Below, one piece after another: positions 25,447 through 32,833 of a stretch of 64,000 nucleotides of DNA (position 1 is its first letter; each line of letters starts with the position of its first letter). Under the pieces are notes generated by a model that did not search any database, had not been told where the DNA came from, and saw nothing but the letters and a program-made list of their open reading frames with translations. The translations under genes and the position numbers were made by a program. The DNA comes from Methylomonas sp. 11b (GTDB lineage: Bacteria; Pseudomonadota; Gammaproteobacteria; Methylococcales; Methylomonadaceae), in the NCBI RefSeq assembly GCF_000515215.1, contig NZ_KI911557.1:620001-684000 (forward strand), read 5' to 3'.

Positions 25447-25561
25447 TTTCCCGTTCGGGAAAGTATTAGGCGAAAACAATCAATATGCAAGTTTAATTTC
25501 CCGAACGGGAAAATTAATTTAGAATTTACGAGAGACAAGCATCGAAGTTCCCGTTCGGGAA
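25447..25561. promoter_or_regulatory. Three evenly spaced HipB operator palindromes
   Basis: TTTCCCGTTCGGGAAA at 25447-25462, TTTCCCGAACGGGAAA at 25497-25512, and TTCCCGTTCGGGAA at 25548-25561. The centres are at 25454/55, 25504/05 and 25554/55, so spacing is exactly 50 bp twice. Each is a TTCCCG half-site with a 2-bp centre, in the manner of HipB operators of other species though with another sequence and a shorter spacer. The array should let HipB dimers bind on related helix faces. Confidence 0.85.
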
Positions 25562-25674
25562 AAATAGCCCCTTTCTGTGTCAAATCTATCTGACTGTGAT
25601 GGTTAGCGCTGAATGCTAATGATATAACTTAGGGTAATTGCAAAAACGAATCAAAAGAAAACAACCGACAGCAA

Positions 25675-26226
25675 ATGACTAGCAAACAGAAAAAAGGCAA
25701 AGCAAGCTGGAACGACGTTAAATCCAAATTGGCTGACGTCGATCGAGTTGGTCTGATCGGGCTGATACAGGATCTATACGCAGCCAATAAAGATAATCAA
25801 ACGTTTCTGCATGCACGATTCGGGTTGGGCGAGGATATTCTTAAACCCTATAAGGACACGATTTCCCGCTGGATTTGCCCGGATGTCATGCGCAATCAAC
25901 CCATCTCTGTGGCCAAAGCGAAGAAAGCGATTACCGATTACAAAAAGGCGCTCGGTCAACCCGAAGGACTGGCTGAACTATCGGTTTTTTATTGCGAGGA
26001 AGTGTTTGTATTCCTGGGTTACTGCGGCATGGACGATGAAGGCTATTTTGATGCCTTAGTGCGTATGTTCGAACAAGCATTGAAATATGTCATGGCCTTG
26101 CCGGAAGCCAAACGCCCAGCTTTTATACACAGACTCGAGCAAGTTGCAAAGCAAGGCTCGAATGTCGGCTGGGGTGTTGGCGAAGATATGGCAATATTGT
26201 TATCCGAATATGACATTGATGACTAG
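25675..26226 (+). CDS. Conserved hypothetical protein (DUF6155-like)
   Basis: 183 residues with no signal or membrane segment. The opening SWNDVKSKLADVDRVGLIGLIQDLYAANKDN followed by LGEDILKPYKDTI recalls the DUF6155 family of small all-helical proteins, but I recognise this only loosely. It ends in an acidic tail. It overlaps by 8 bp the N-terminal remnant of a helicase gene at 26219, so both once formed one transcription unit. The region between it and hipB holds the divergent control sites. A defence or conflict role is inferred only from the neighbourhood. Confidence 0.55.
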   Translation: MTSKQKKGKASWNDVKSKLADVDRVGLIGLIQDLYAANKDNQTFLHARFGLGEDILKPYKDTISRWICPDVMRNQPISVAKAKKAITDYKKALGQPEGLAELSVFYCEEVFVFLGYCGMDDEGYFDALVRMFEQALKYVMALPEAKRPAFIHRLEQVAKQGSNVGWGVGEDMAILLSEYDIDD

Positions 26227-26326
26227 TAATGCGCTTTTATCCGATCTTCAAGCTGAAAACGCAAGACTGATTGCTTTGCTCGAAGCACATAACAACGAGT
26301 ACCGCCACCGGTTCCGATACGACTAG
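26219..26326 (+). pseudogene. N-terminal remnant of TOTE-conflict-type helicase
   Basis: A 35-codon frame from ATG 26219 reads LLSDLQAENARLIALLEA, then HNNEYRHRFRYD and a stop. The coiled-coil opening LQAENARLIALLEAHG-x-E-W-R is the usual start of the long SNF2/DEAD-type helicases of TOTE conflict systems. Only this start is left. The matching C-terminal part of such a helicase is found at 28875-29090, on the other side of the reverse transcriptase cassette. The N-terminal call rests on a short match and is moderate. Confidence 0.5.
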
Positions 26327-26608
26327 GTAAGTAATGAATGGTGGCTTTTGGGTGTATGGAAATGCACAATCGACCCTTTGCCGCCAGTCGCTCAAATTGA
26401 TTCAATAGCAACTATTAGTTCAATACCCGTCGTTCAATATTATTTGCAATGCTTGATTGGGAGAGTAGCAACAACCCTTAGCTTCTTGAGGGATTCGCTC
26501 GTTTCTCCGGCAACACAAAGATTCGACTCATCCTACGAGCTATGGCGAACGATGCAAATCGCTATGGTTTAGCGTAAAATCCGGCGTCTGCTAAGAATTG
26601 AACAGTTT
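26327..26608. other. Non-coding upstream region of the reverse transcriptase cassette
   Basis: No frame here looks like a gene. The stretch may include scrambled helicase DNA. A TAAAAT at 26575-26580 is a fair -10 with a weak -35 (ATGCAA at 26552-26557). It would start transcription near 26587, about 20 nt before the closing stem of the predicted RNA. Confidence 0.4.
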
Positions 26609-26750
26609 TGTTCCTGAGTGTGCCAGTTTCGACTGGCCACTCGTCTAACGAGTGCAACTAATTTTGAAGAGCTTGTCTCTTAAACACTACGGTGTTTTGC
26701 CCCTAGTGCTAGGGGTGGTTACTATTACTACTTATAGACACTCAGGAACA
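26609..26750 (+). ncRNA. Structured RNA of the SLATT-reverse transcriptase system, with TTACTA repeat template candidate
   Basis: TGTTCCTGAGTGT (26609-26621) pairs perfectly over 13 bp with 26738-26750. Inside are five consecutive hairpins. GCCAGT-UUCG-ACTGGC is at 26622-26637. CACTCG/CGAGTG is at 26638-26654. AAGAG/CTCTT is at 26667-26681. AAACAC-UACG-GTGTTT is at 26682-26697. CCCCTA/TAGGGG is at 26700-26715. Between the last hairpin and the closing stem is an apparently unpaired 22-nt segment with TTACTA twice in tandem (26719-26730), then CTTATAG. The SLATT gene starts 18 bp after the stem. Two UNCG tetraloops and a perfect closing stem make chance unlikely. I infer it to be the RNA partner and template of the reverse transcriptase, possibly priming TAGTAA repeats. 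Confidence 0.8.
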
Positions 26751-26767
26751 CCCTAATAAGGAAATTT

Positions 26768-27361
26768 ATGGCGTTTATAGATAATGTGTGGTGGACAAGA
26801 AAAGCACGGATTCAAGCAGAGAGAAGGCTTTTATCTAATGCCTTTCAATCTCAGCTATTAATGCTGTGGTATTCGTTCTGCGGCGTGGCAGCCTCTATTT
26901 ATTATCTTAAGATCAACAATTCAGGCCCTAACAATGATTTGCCCGGAATCATCTGGGTAGTCTATTCAGTGTTAATACTTTGCATGTCCGGTTTTATTAC
27001 CGGTCTTTCCTTTAAAGAGCGTGCAGGACTAATCAAAGAATGCTATGAAGCTCTCAATACTTTTTATCAAAAGGCAAAAACAGCCAATGCCGATATAGAT
27101 GCTATATCAAAAGAATATGAGCAAATTTTGGGGCTTTGCGAAAACCATACCGATTACGACTATTACCTCGCCTTATGTATTGAATATGTAACTTGTACCA
27201 CTACTAAAGACCCGAAAACTAAATTAAAAAAAGACCTAGATAGAAGGCCAACCTGGTATCACTGGGTCAGTATAAGTTATTGGATATTTAAACATTATTT
27301 ATTGCTAATGCTCTTGTATTTCTTGCCAATTATCTTATTTTTTGGCTTGGAGAGGATTTAG
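26768..27361 (+). CDS. SLATT-domain membrane protein (predicted pore-forming effector)
   Basis: 197 residues. The opening W-W-T-R-K-A-R-I-Q-A-E-R-R-L followed by FQSQLLMLWYSF is typical of SLATT proteins of the group coupled to reverse transcriptases (family 5, from memory). Membrane helices are seen at about 28-47, 62-82 and 173-193, with a helical cytoplasmic part between. Members are predicted to open a membrane pore when a sensor partner is triggered. AAGGAAA lies 7 nt before the ATG. The stop lies 1 bp before the reverse transcriptase GTG start. DNA here is far more AT-rich than the flanks, a sign of recent transfer. Confidence 0.82.
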   Translation: MAFIDNVWWTRKARIQAERRLLSNAFQSQLLMLWYSFCGVAASIYYLKINNSGPNNDLPGIIWVVYSVLILCMSGFITGLSFKERAGLIKECYEALNTFYQKAKTANADIDAISKEYEQILGLCENHTDYDYYLALCIEYVTCTTTKDPKTKLKKDLDRRPTWYHWVSISYWIFKHYLLLMLLYFLPIILFFGLERI

Positions 27362-27362
27362 T

Positions 27363-28694
27363 GTGAGTGTACGGAAGCAATTCGCTAATTATTTTTCGGA
27401 AGACAACCTAAAACAAATATTCACCGACCATATTGTATATTCTGGAGCGACAGGGATAGACAATTTAGATCAATATGCCTTTCGTAAGCAATTAAATGAT
27501 CAGGTAGCAATTCTTTCGAAAAAGATATTGGCTGGCACGTATCAGTTTACTAAATACAAATTAAAACTTGTTAGTAAAGGTCGAGGAAAAAAGCCAAGGG
27601 AAATTGCTATATCGACAGTTAGAGACCGCATCGCCATGAGAGCAATGTGTGAATTTCTTTCAGAAAGATTTAAGTCAGGCTTATCCTTAGAGTTGCCGCA
27701 AAATGTCATCAAGCGAATAAAAACTGATGTCGTATCTGGAAAATATTCTGGCTACATTAAGCTAGATGTTTCGGACTTTTATCCATCTATCAAGCATAAG
27801 GAACTTGAGTCTCGCTTGCGCAAGCGTATCAAAGATCCCGGAATAATGAATGTCATCCTGGCTGCAATAACGTCGCCCACAGTTATCGTATCCAAAGCAT
27901 CTGATAAACCTTCCGCAATTGGTGTGCCTCAAGGATTAGCTATATCAAACATTTTGGCGGCTGTATATTTGCTTAATATAGACAGGCATATGAATTCTTA
28001 TCCGGGTATCGCATATTCTCGCTATGTCGATGATGTTCTGATTTTGTGTGACTCTAAGCAGGCAGAAAAAGTCGCTAAGGATGTTATTTCGAGATTTAGC
28101 CGAATTGGATTAAGGGTGCACGACCCCATTAAAGCTCCCGAAAAATCGAGCATTGGCGACGTCAAAGACCGGTTTGATTATTTGGGTTATCAGTTCAGTG
28201 ACGGGAGTGTATCGGCCAGAACAGAAACAGTCGAAAAGCTTAAAGAATCAATCGCAGCAATATTTACAAGCCACAAACATTCAAAGCTAAAAAATGAAAA
28301 ATTTCTGGAGTGGCGCCTAAATCTAAGAATTACCGGCTGTGTGTTCGAAAATAAAAGCAAAGGCTGGCTGTTCTTCTTTTCAGAAATAAATGATGAATCG
28401 CTATTGCATTCTTTAGATAATTACGTCCGTAAGCTTATAAAACGGTTTAATGTCGGAATAAAACCGAAACGATTTTCACGGGCTTTTAAAGAGCTAAGTT
28501 ACCGCAGATACGAGACTAACTACATACCTAATTTCGATAACTATAGTCTTGATCAGAAAAAAGACGTGTTGGTTGAATATTTCGATTTTAAACTCGGTTC
28601 GCTAACGGATGAGGAAATAGAGTTCCACTTTCACAAGAGAATTGGGAAACAGGTTAAAGACCTGCTTGAAGATATCCAAAATTTTGGATATTAA
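27363..28694 (+). CDS. Defence-associated reverse transcriptase (UG/DRT type, SLATT-coupled)
   Basis: 443 residues from GTG 27363, chosen because GGAGAGG sits 7 nt upstream; an in-frame TTG at 27342 lies inside the SLATT gene. Polymerase motifs are complete: G-R-G-K-K-P-R-E-I-A and RDRIAMRAM (RT1/2), Y-I-K-L-D-V-S-D-F-Y-P-S with Asp135, G-V-P-Q-G near 187, and Y-V-D-D at 221-224. FDYLGYQFS follows. No maturase, endonuclease, CRISPR or retron partner is seen. The protein therefore fits the unknown-group (Abi/DRT) reverse transcriptases that defend against phages. The SLATT partner and upstream RNA point to a DRT10-like type. The RNA at 26609-26750 is the likely template. Confidence 0.88.
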   Translation: MSVRKQFANYFSEDNLKQIFTDHIVYSGATGIDNLDQYAFRKQLNDQVAILSKKILAGTYQFTKYKLKLVSKGRGKKPREIAISTVRDRIAMRAMCEFLSERFKSGLSLELPQNVIKRIKTDVVSGKYSGYIKLDVSDFYPSIKHKELESRLRKRIKDPGIMNVILAAITSPTVIVSKASDKPSAIGVPQGLAISNILAAVYLLNIDRHMNSYPGIAYSRYVDDVLILCDSKQAEKVAKDVISRFSRIGLRVHDPIKAPEKSSIGDVKDRFDYLGYQFSDGSVSARTETVEKLKESIAAIFTSHKHSKLKNEKFLEWRLNLRITGCVFENKSKGWLFFFSEINDESLLHSLDNYVRKLIKRFNVGIKPKRFSRAFKELSYRRYETNYIPNFDNYSLDQKKDVLVEYFDFKLGSLTDEEIEFHFHKRIGKQVKDLLEDIQNFGY

Positions 28695-28874
28695 AAAACT
28701 AATTGTCGTGTCCGTATGGAGGGGGGCGAACCATATCTGCCCGTAGCGTGCGGTGAGGTTCGCAAGCTCACCTGGACCCTACGCCGGCTTTAGGTTAGAA
28801 ATTTGCCATTGGCTCTTTTGTTTCTTCTGGCGGCTTTTGGCCGACCCAAGGCGTTCAAAATTTGGCTGGGTTTG
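28695..28874. other. Junction region with inverted repeat after the reverse transcriptase
   Basis: No gene is visible. GGTGAG (28752-28757) pairs with CTCACC (28767-28772) around GTTCGCAAG, and ATGG/CCAT pairs flank an oligo-G run near 28720-28735. The GC content rises to chromosomal level here, so the right border of the transferred cassette probably lies near 28700-28740. There is no T tract, so a normal terminator is not evident. Confidence 0.4.
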
Positions 28875-29090
28875 TATCGAACGGCGGCGATTGCTCGGGA
28901 GATTATTACAGCTTTTAATCTGGGACGAAAAGTACTGGTCCTAAACGAGCGCACCGAATATCTGGATGCTATTTTGTTAGCGTTGGACAGCAAGTTACCG
29001 CCACCTTTTGTGCTTCACGGCCGAATGTCGAAAAAACAACTAGCAACTAAATTGGTGGGCGAAGGTTTTGATCACCCACCACTGGATACC
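28875..29090 (+). pseudogene. C-terminal remnant of TOTE-conflict-type helicase
   Basis: The frame reads TAAIAREIITAFNLGRKVLV, then ERTEYLDAILLALDSKLPPP, FVLHGRMSKKQ, and L-V-G-E-G-F-D-H-P-P-L-D-T. These are motifs IV-V of the SF2 helicase domain of TOTE-type conflict proteins. About 20 residues between SKKQ and LVGEG are missing, and the frame leaves homology right after PPLDT, where motif VI (QYAGRLHR) should follow. It is therefore a dead remnant. The N-terminal remnant is at 26219-26326; the cassette between them replaced the middle. Confidence 0.72.
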
Positions 29091-29240
29091 TTTAGCTGGG
29101 TGCCTGGGAATAGGAGGCAAGATCTGTTGCCACTGTGCTGCATTTTTCTGCCGACATGACGGCTGCGATTTTCCTGCGTTTCCAAGCTCCGCGTGGGAAC
29201 GATACAATTGGGCTTTATTAGGTTCGCCACTAGCTCCATC

Positions 29241-30359
29241 ATGACTAAAATCCCCGATTTCTCCAGCATACCCGCTTATGCAGGCCCACCGAATGATGCC
29301 CAAATCAAAGCCCGGCTACGTGCCGTCGCCGAGCTGGGTGTGTTCCGCCATGCCCTCCCCCAACACTTAGGCGGTTTTGCAGATGACTTTGCTGCACTAG
29401 TCAAAAGCCATCGCCGACTCGGAGAAACTTGCCGCGACCCTGGCCTGATGCTGGCAGTCAATGCGCATTTGTGGGGATCGGTTTTTCCTATTCTGTTGTA
29501 CGGCAGCGAGGCGCAGAAAGCACAATTTCTGCCGCCTTTAATCAGCGGACAATGGCTGGGCGGGCATGCGATCACCGAGCCTTCTTGCGGCTCCGACGTA
29601 CAGGCGATGACAACCCAAGCGGCGTTACGCGGCGACAGTTATGTGTTGAACGGCGAAAAGCGTTATATCACCAACGCCCCCGTGGCCGATTGCTTGGTGG
29701 TGTACGCCAAATTGGCAGGCAAGATTTGCGCGTTTCTGGTTTCCCGTAACGATGACGGCTGCCGTGTTAGTGATGAAGCCGCGCTGGTTGCTTGCCGGGG
29801 CAGCGCCACCGGTAGTGTGATTTTGCAGGATTGCCGGCTCGATGCTGATCGCCTGCTGGGAAAGATCGGTGCCGGCACGCAGATGATCCAGAAGGCGCTG
29901 GAATACGAGCGGGCCTTTGTCTTTGCCGGCATTGCCGGCATCATGGACTGGCAGCTAACGGAGGTGGTTCGTTACAGCCGTGAGCGGCGCTCGGGCGGTG
30001 TGCATCTGGGTAAGCATCAGGCCATCAGCCATCGGATTGCCGAGATGAAGCTAAGGCTGGATACTATCGCTTTATGGTTAAACGAATGCGCGCGGCTTTG
30101 CGACGCCGGTCAACGCCTTACCCTGGCGTCGGCGCAAACCAAGTTATACGCCGCAGAGGCTTTCTTGCAATCCAGCCTGGATGCGGTGCAGATCATGGGC
30201 GCGGCCGGCTTGGAATCGGGTAGTGCGCTGGCGGAATTGGTGCAGGATGCCATGGCCGGCCGCTTGTTTTCCGGCAGTTCGGAAGTGCAGAAAAACCTGA
30301 TCGCCGCCTTGCTCGGCACCGGCGACGCGTACAAGGCCAACCCACTATCCCACTCATGA
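29241..30359 (+). CDS. Acyl-CoA dehydrogenase family protein
   Basis: 372 residues from ATG 29241. The ACAD flavin-domain pattern is clear: GGHAITEPSCGSDVQAMTT, SYVLNGEKRYITNAPVAD, and at the end DAVQIMGAAGLESGSALAEL then AGRLFSGSSEVQKNLIA. The Glu that serves as base in medium-chain enzymes (Y-E-G-T) is replaced by Ser (F-S-G-S-S), so the base, if any, is elsewhere. It overlaps the polysaccharide deacetylase gene by 4 bp. Oxidation of a carrier-bound acyl or aminoacyl group is a possible role, given the NRPS-like and polyene genes around, but this is inference. Confidence 0.82.
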   Translation: MTKIPDFSSIPAYAGPPNDAQIKARLRAVAELGVFRHALPQHLGGFADDFAALVKSHRRLGETCRDPGLMLAVNAHLWGSVFPILLYGSEAQKAQFLPPLISGQWLGGHAITEPSCGSDVQAMTTQAALRGDSYVLNGEKRYITNAPVADCLVVYAKLAGKICAFLVSRNDDGCRVSDEAALVACRGSATGSVILQDCRLDADRLLGKIGAGTQMIQKALEYERAFVFAGIAGIMDWQLTEVVRYSRERRSGGVHLGKHQAISHRIAEMKLRLDTIALWLNECARLCDAGQRLTLASAQTKLYAAEAFLQSSLDAVQIMGAAGLESGSALAELVQDAMAGRLFSGSSEVQKNLIAALLGTGDAYKANPLSHS

Positions 30360-31186
30360 TGAATTTTTCCGCTTACCGAGATTGGCAACCAACGCCGTTG
30401 ATAAAGGCTTCCTTGTGGTTAACCGCCGCTGCGCTGTTGGCAGTAGCCGTGCAGCCTAGTATCTGGCCCTGGGCCCTGACTGCGATTATTGTCGACCACT
30501 TGGTGTTAACCTTTGCCGGCCTTTGGCCGCGTTGCGACTGGACGGGATCTAACTGGACCTCGTTACCGCCCGCTTCTGTGGCGCGCGGCGAAATCGCCAT
30601 TACCATCGACGACGGCCCCGACCCGGACATCACCCCGGCCGTGCTCGATATTCTGGAGCAGCGCGGTGCCAAGGCGACATTTTTCTGTATCGCCGCCAAA
30701 GCCCAACGCTACCCTGACCTATGCCGGGACATCGTCAAACGCGGGCACGCGGTGGAAAATCACAGCATGCACCACCAATACCATTTGCCGTTTCTGTTGT
30801 TAAATGGCTGGATGGCGGAACTCAACGCCGCCCAGGAGGCTCTGACCAAAGTGACCGGCATTCGCCCGCGATTTTTCCGGCCGCCGGTAGGCCTGCGAAA
30901 TCCTCTGTTGGATCCGGTACTCAAGCGTTTGGGGCTGCAATTGGCGAGTTGGACCCGGCGCGGCTTTGATACTATCGACGGCAATCCGCAAGTGGTTCTG
31001 GCAAAACTATTGAAAGACCTGAAGGCTGGCGACATTCTGTTGTTGCATGACAGTAACGTCGCGCGGACCAGCAGCGGCCAACCAGTGATTCTGGAGGTAT
31101 TGCCGCCCCTGCTGGACGCCATTACCGCCGAGAATTTACAAACGGTCACGTTAAGCGAAAGCTTGGATCGTTGCCAAAATCCCTAA
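30356..31186 (+). CDS. Polysaccharide deacetylase (NodB homology) family protein
   Basis: 276 residues. Two hydrophobic segments lie at about 18-55. The NodB domain starts with I-T-I-D-D-G-P-D-P-D (metal-binding Asp), then A-K-A-T-F-F-C-I, GHAVENHSMHHQYHLPF (His pair of the metal site), FFRPPVGLRNP, and GDILLLHDSN near the C-terminus. These are the five catalytic motifs of carbohydrate esterase family 4. The helices would hold the active site at the inner membrane. The substrate is unknown; envelope sugar or a polyene-linked glycolipid is a guess. Its start overlaps the dehydrogenase stop. Confidence 0.85.
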   Translation: MMNFSAYRDWQPTPLIKASLWLTAAALLAVAVQPSIWPWALTAIIVDHLVLTFAGLWPRCDWTGSNWTSLPPASVARGEIAITIDDGPDPDITPAVLDILEQRGAKATFFCIAAKAQRYPDLCRDIVKRGHAVENHSMHHQYHLPFLLLNGWMAELNAAQEALTKVTGIRPRFFRPPVGLRNPLLDPVLKRLGLQLASWTRRGFDTIDGNPQVVLAKLLKDLKAGDILLLHDSNVARTSSGQPVILEVLPPLLDAITAENLQTVTLSESLDRCQNP

Positions 31187-31216
31187 CGCACCCATCTGAT
31201 TTCGGAGATTTAAGCC

Positions 31217-31594
31217 ATGAATAAAACCTATGCCAGTGCAGCGTTGGCCCTGTTTCTGAGCGGTTGCGCGTTTCAAGCACCCGATTATTTACAAATGGTC
31301 ACGGCGCCGGAGTTAAATCAGCTGATGCAACGTCAGGATATTTTTCTGGTGGACGTGCATACCCCGGAGCAGCGCCATATCAAAGGCACCGATGCGTTTA
31401 TTCCTTACAACAGCGTCGAGAAACACCTGGATAAACTGCCCCAAGATAAAACCACTCCAATTTATCTGTATTGCGAAGGCGGCCCAATGGGGAATGCCGC
31501 CGCCAAAACGCTACACGAACTGGGTTACGAGCATTTAAGTAATCTGGAAGGAGGCAGCAAAGCTTGGGCAAAAGCAGGATTGGGGTTTGAATAG
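31217..31594 (+). CDS. Rhodanese-like lipoprotein
   Basis: 125 residues with lipobox L-F-L-S-G-C, so it is anchored in the envelope. The rhodanese domain has LVDVHTPEQRHIKGTDAFIP, the active-site loop Y-L-Y-C-E-G-G-P-M-G with the catalytic Cys, and ends with LEGGSKAWAKAGLGF. It may transfer sulfur or bind thiols. It follows the deacetylase gene by 30 bp on the same strand and may share its transcript. Confidence 0.85.
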   Translation: MNKTYASAALALFLSGCAFQAPDYLQMVTAPELNQLMQRQDIFLVDVHTPEQRHIKGTDAFIPYNSVEKHLDKLPQDKTTPIYLYCEGGPMGNAAAKTLHELGYEHLSNLEGGSKAWAKAGLGFE

Positions 31595-31665
31595 GCCAGC
31601 GATTATTAACCCGGCCCTTAAATTCCTCGGAGCCGTTATACCGCGCCACGAAGCCCACATCGTCG

Positions 31666-31683
31666 CTCCCGCTTTCGCGGGAG
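31666..31683. repeat. Intergenic hairpin CTCCCGC/GCGGGAG
   Basis: A 7-bp stem (31666-31672 with 31677-31683) around TTTC in a gap between two convergent genes. It resembles the short GC-rich palindromes found at many intergenic sites in related genomes. It may end transcripts from both sides, though no T tract is seen. Confidence 0.5.
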
Positions 31684-31723
31684 AGAAGATACTTAAGGGC
31701 TGGATTCATAAAAAGCTTGGTGC

Positions 31724-32296
31724 TTATTCGACAATACTATCGACCTTGCCGTTTTTAAATTTCACCACAAAGCGGTTGAACAGGTTGGACCAGTAAGTCC
31801 ACTCGTCGCTATCCAGCGAAGGCGTCACATGCTGCGGCGGGTAGCCGATGGCGGCTAGTACGGCTTTTTTGCTCATGCCTGTCTTCACCTGCCCCACCAA
31901 AATGCTCTCACGCTCAGCGGCAGTAAATTGGTTAAGGTCGACCTTACTGGTACCGGCAATTTTACTGAAGGCGATGGGCATATCGTCCTTGGTAAACTTT
32001 TGCACGTTTTCGACTGTAATCAGTTGGCCGCTGGATTCTATCCTCAGCACCGCTTCGTCGGAATTCAGCTTCAGCAACGCGACCGGCGTATTGATCGGAA
32101 TCAATTGGCCTTTACGATAATTGGTGGTGCGAAACTTGTTTTGTTCCTCGAACAGGCTGAACTGCGTGTAATAAACCTGAGCGGGCTGCACGGCCGCGGC
32201 AGCACCTTCGCCGGGTTTCAGGTCCTTCTTGCAACCTACCGCCAAAACAGCCAGGCATAGCCACATCAAAATGCAGTTTTTTCTGAACATAGTCAA
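31724..32296 (-). CDS. Lipoprotein with BamE/SmpA-like C-terminus
   Basis: 190 residues from ATG 32296 (a second ATG lies two codons later). The signal has lipobox L-A-V-G-C. The middle is beta-rich, and the C-terminus has TGMSKKAVLAAIGYPPQ followed by WTYWSNLFNRFVVKFKNGKV, the SmpA/BamE pattern of a lipoprotein of the outer membrane. The start is separated from the thioesterase gene upstream by about 120 bp, so it may not belong to the polyene operon. Confidence 0.72.
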   Translation of the reverse strand: MTMFRKNCILMWLCLAVLAVGCKKDLKPGEGAAAAVQPAQVYYTQFSLFEEQNKFRTTNYRKGQLIPINTPVALLKLNSDEAVLRIESSGQLITVENVQKFTKDDMPIAFSKIAGTSKVDLNQFTAAERESILVGQVKTGMSKKAVLAAIGYPPQHVTPSLDSDEWTYWSNLFNRFVVKFKNGKVDSIVE

Positions 32297-32414
32297 AATT
32301 CCTCGAGCAAAAGGTTAGGAACATGCTGACGCTGAGCAAAACAGCGACGCGACAGTACAACAGATAGAACAAGCCAGGAAAGTCCTGAACACAAGCGCCA
32401 TAGCTAGCGTCTGT

Positions 32415-32831
32415 CTAGGGCGAATCGATTTTAATGCCGAGTTTTTCCAAAAATACCGCTGGCGAAGCGAAGCACATTTCGCGGCTGACCGCATCGACGG
32501 CCGCCTGGATGGTATGGCCCTTGGCTAAGACTTCGCCGGTTTCGGCATCGGCGACCAAATACTTGATCTTCATCCGGTATTCCCACTCGACCAGCTCCGC
32601 CGATACCCGAATCCGCTGCTCGAACTGCGCAGGACGCACATAACGCAACTGCAAATCCACAATCGGCCAGACGTATCCTGTTTCTTTCATGGCCATGTAA
32701 CCGTAGCCGATTTTATCCAGCATCGCGCAACGGGCAATCTCGATATATTTGCAATAATGCCCGTGCCAAGCGATGTTTAGCAGATCAATGTCGTGAAACG
32801 GCACAGTTAATTCCACTTCGGCGCGCAACAT
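32415..32831 (-). CDS. Acyl-CoA/ACP thioesterase, hotdog fold (ApeK-like)
   Basis: 138 residues of the 4HBT family. The active-site pattern F-H-D-I-D-L-L-N-I-A-W-H-G-H-Y carries the catalytic Asp, then an Arg-Tyr-Val strand (LQLRYVRPAQFEQ). It is the last gene of the minus-strand polyene operon, with 2 bp to the acyltransferase. It would release the finished chain or proofread the ACP. Confidence 0.82.
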   Translation of the reverse strand: MLRAEVELTVPFHDIDLLNIAWHGHYCKYIEIARCAMLDKIGYGYMAMKETGYVWPIVDLQLRYVRPAQFEQRIRVSAELVEWEYRMKIKYLVADAETGEVLAKGHTIQAAVDAVSREMCFASPAVFLEKLGIKIDSP

Positions 32832-32833
32832 AT

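Noticed and set aside
26719..26730. Chance microsatellite instead of template
   Set aside because: Not fully excluded. I prefer the template view because the pair sits exactly in the main unpaired window of a tightly folded RNA next to a reverse transcriptase gene.
26570..28694. Retron or diversity-generating retroelement
   Set aside because: No msr-msd layout with inverted a1/a2 ends of retron kind, no variable repeat/template repeat pair, no accessory avd gene; the SLATT partner fits the DRT group better.
28720..28790. Possible group II intron 3' end after the reverse transcriptase
   Set aside because: The G-rich and paired stretch does not show a domain V hairpin (AGC with GUU and the two-base bulge), and the reverse transcriptase has no maturase or endonuclease part.
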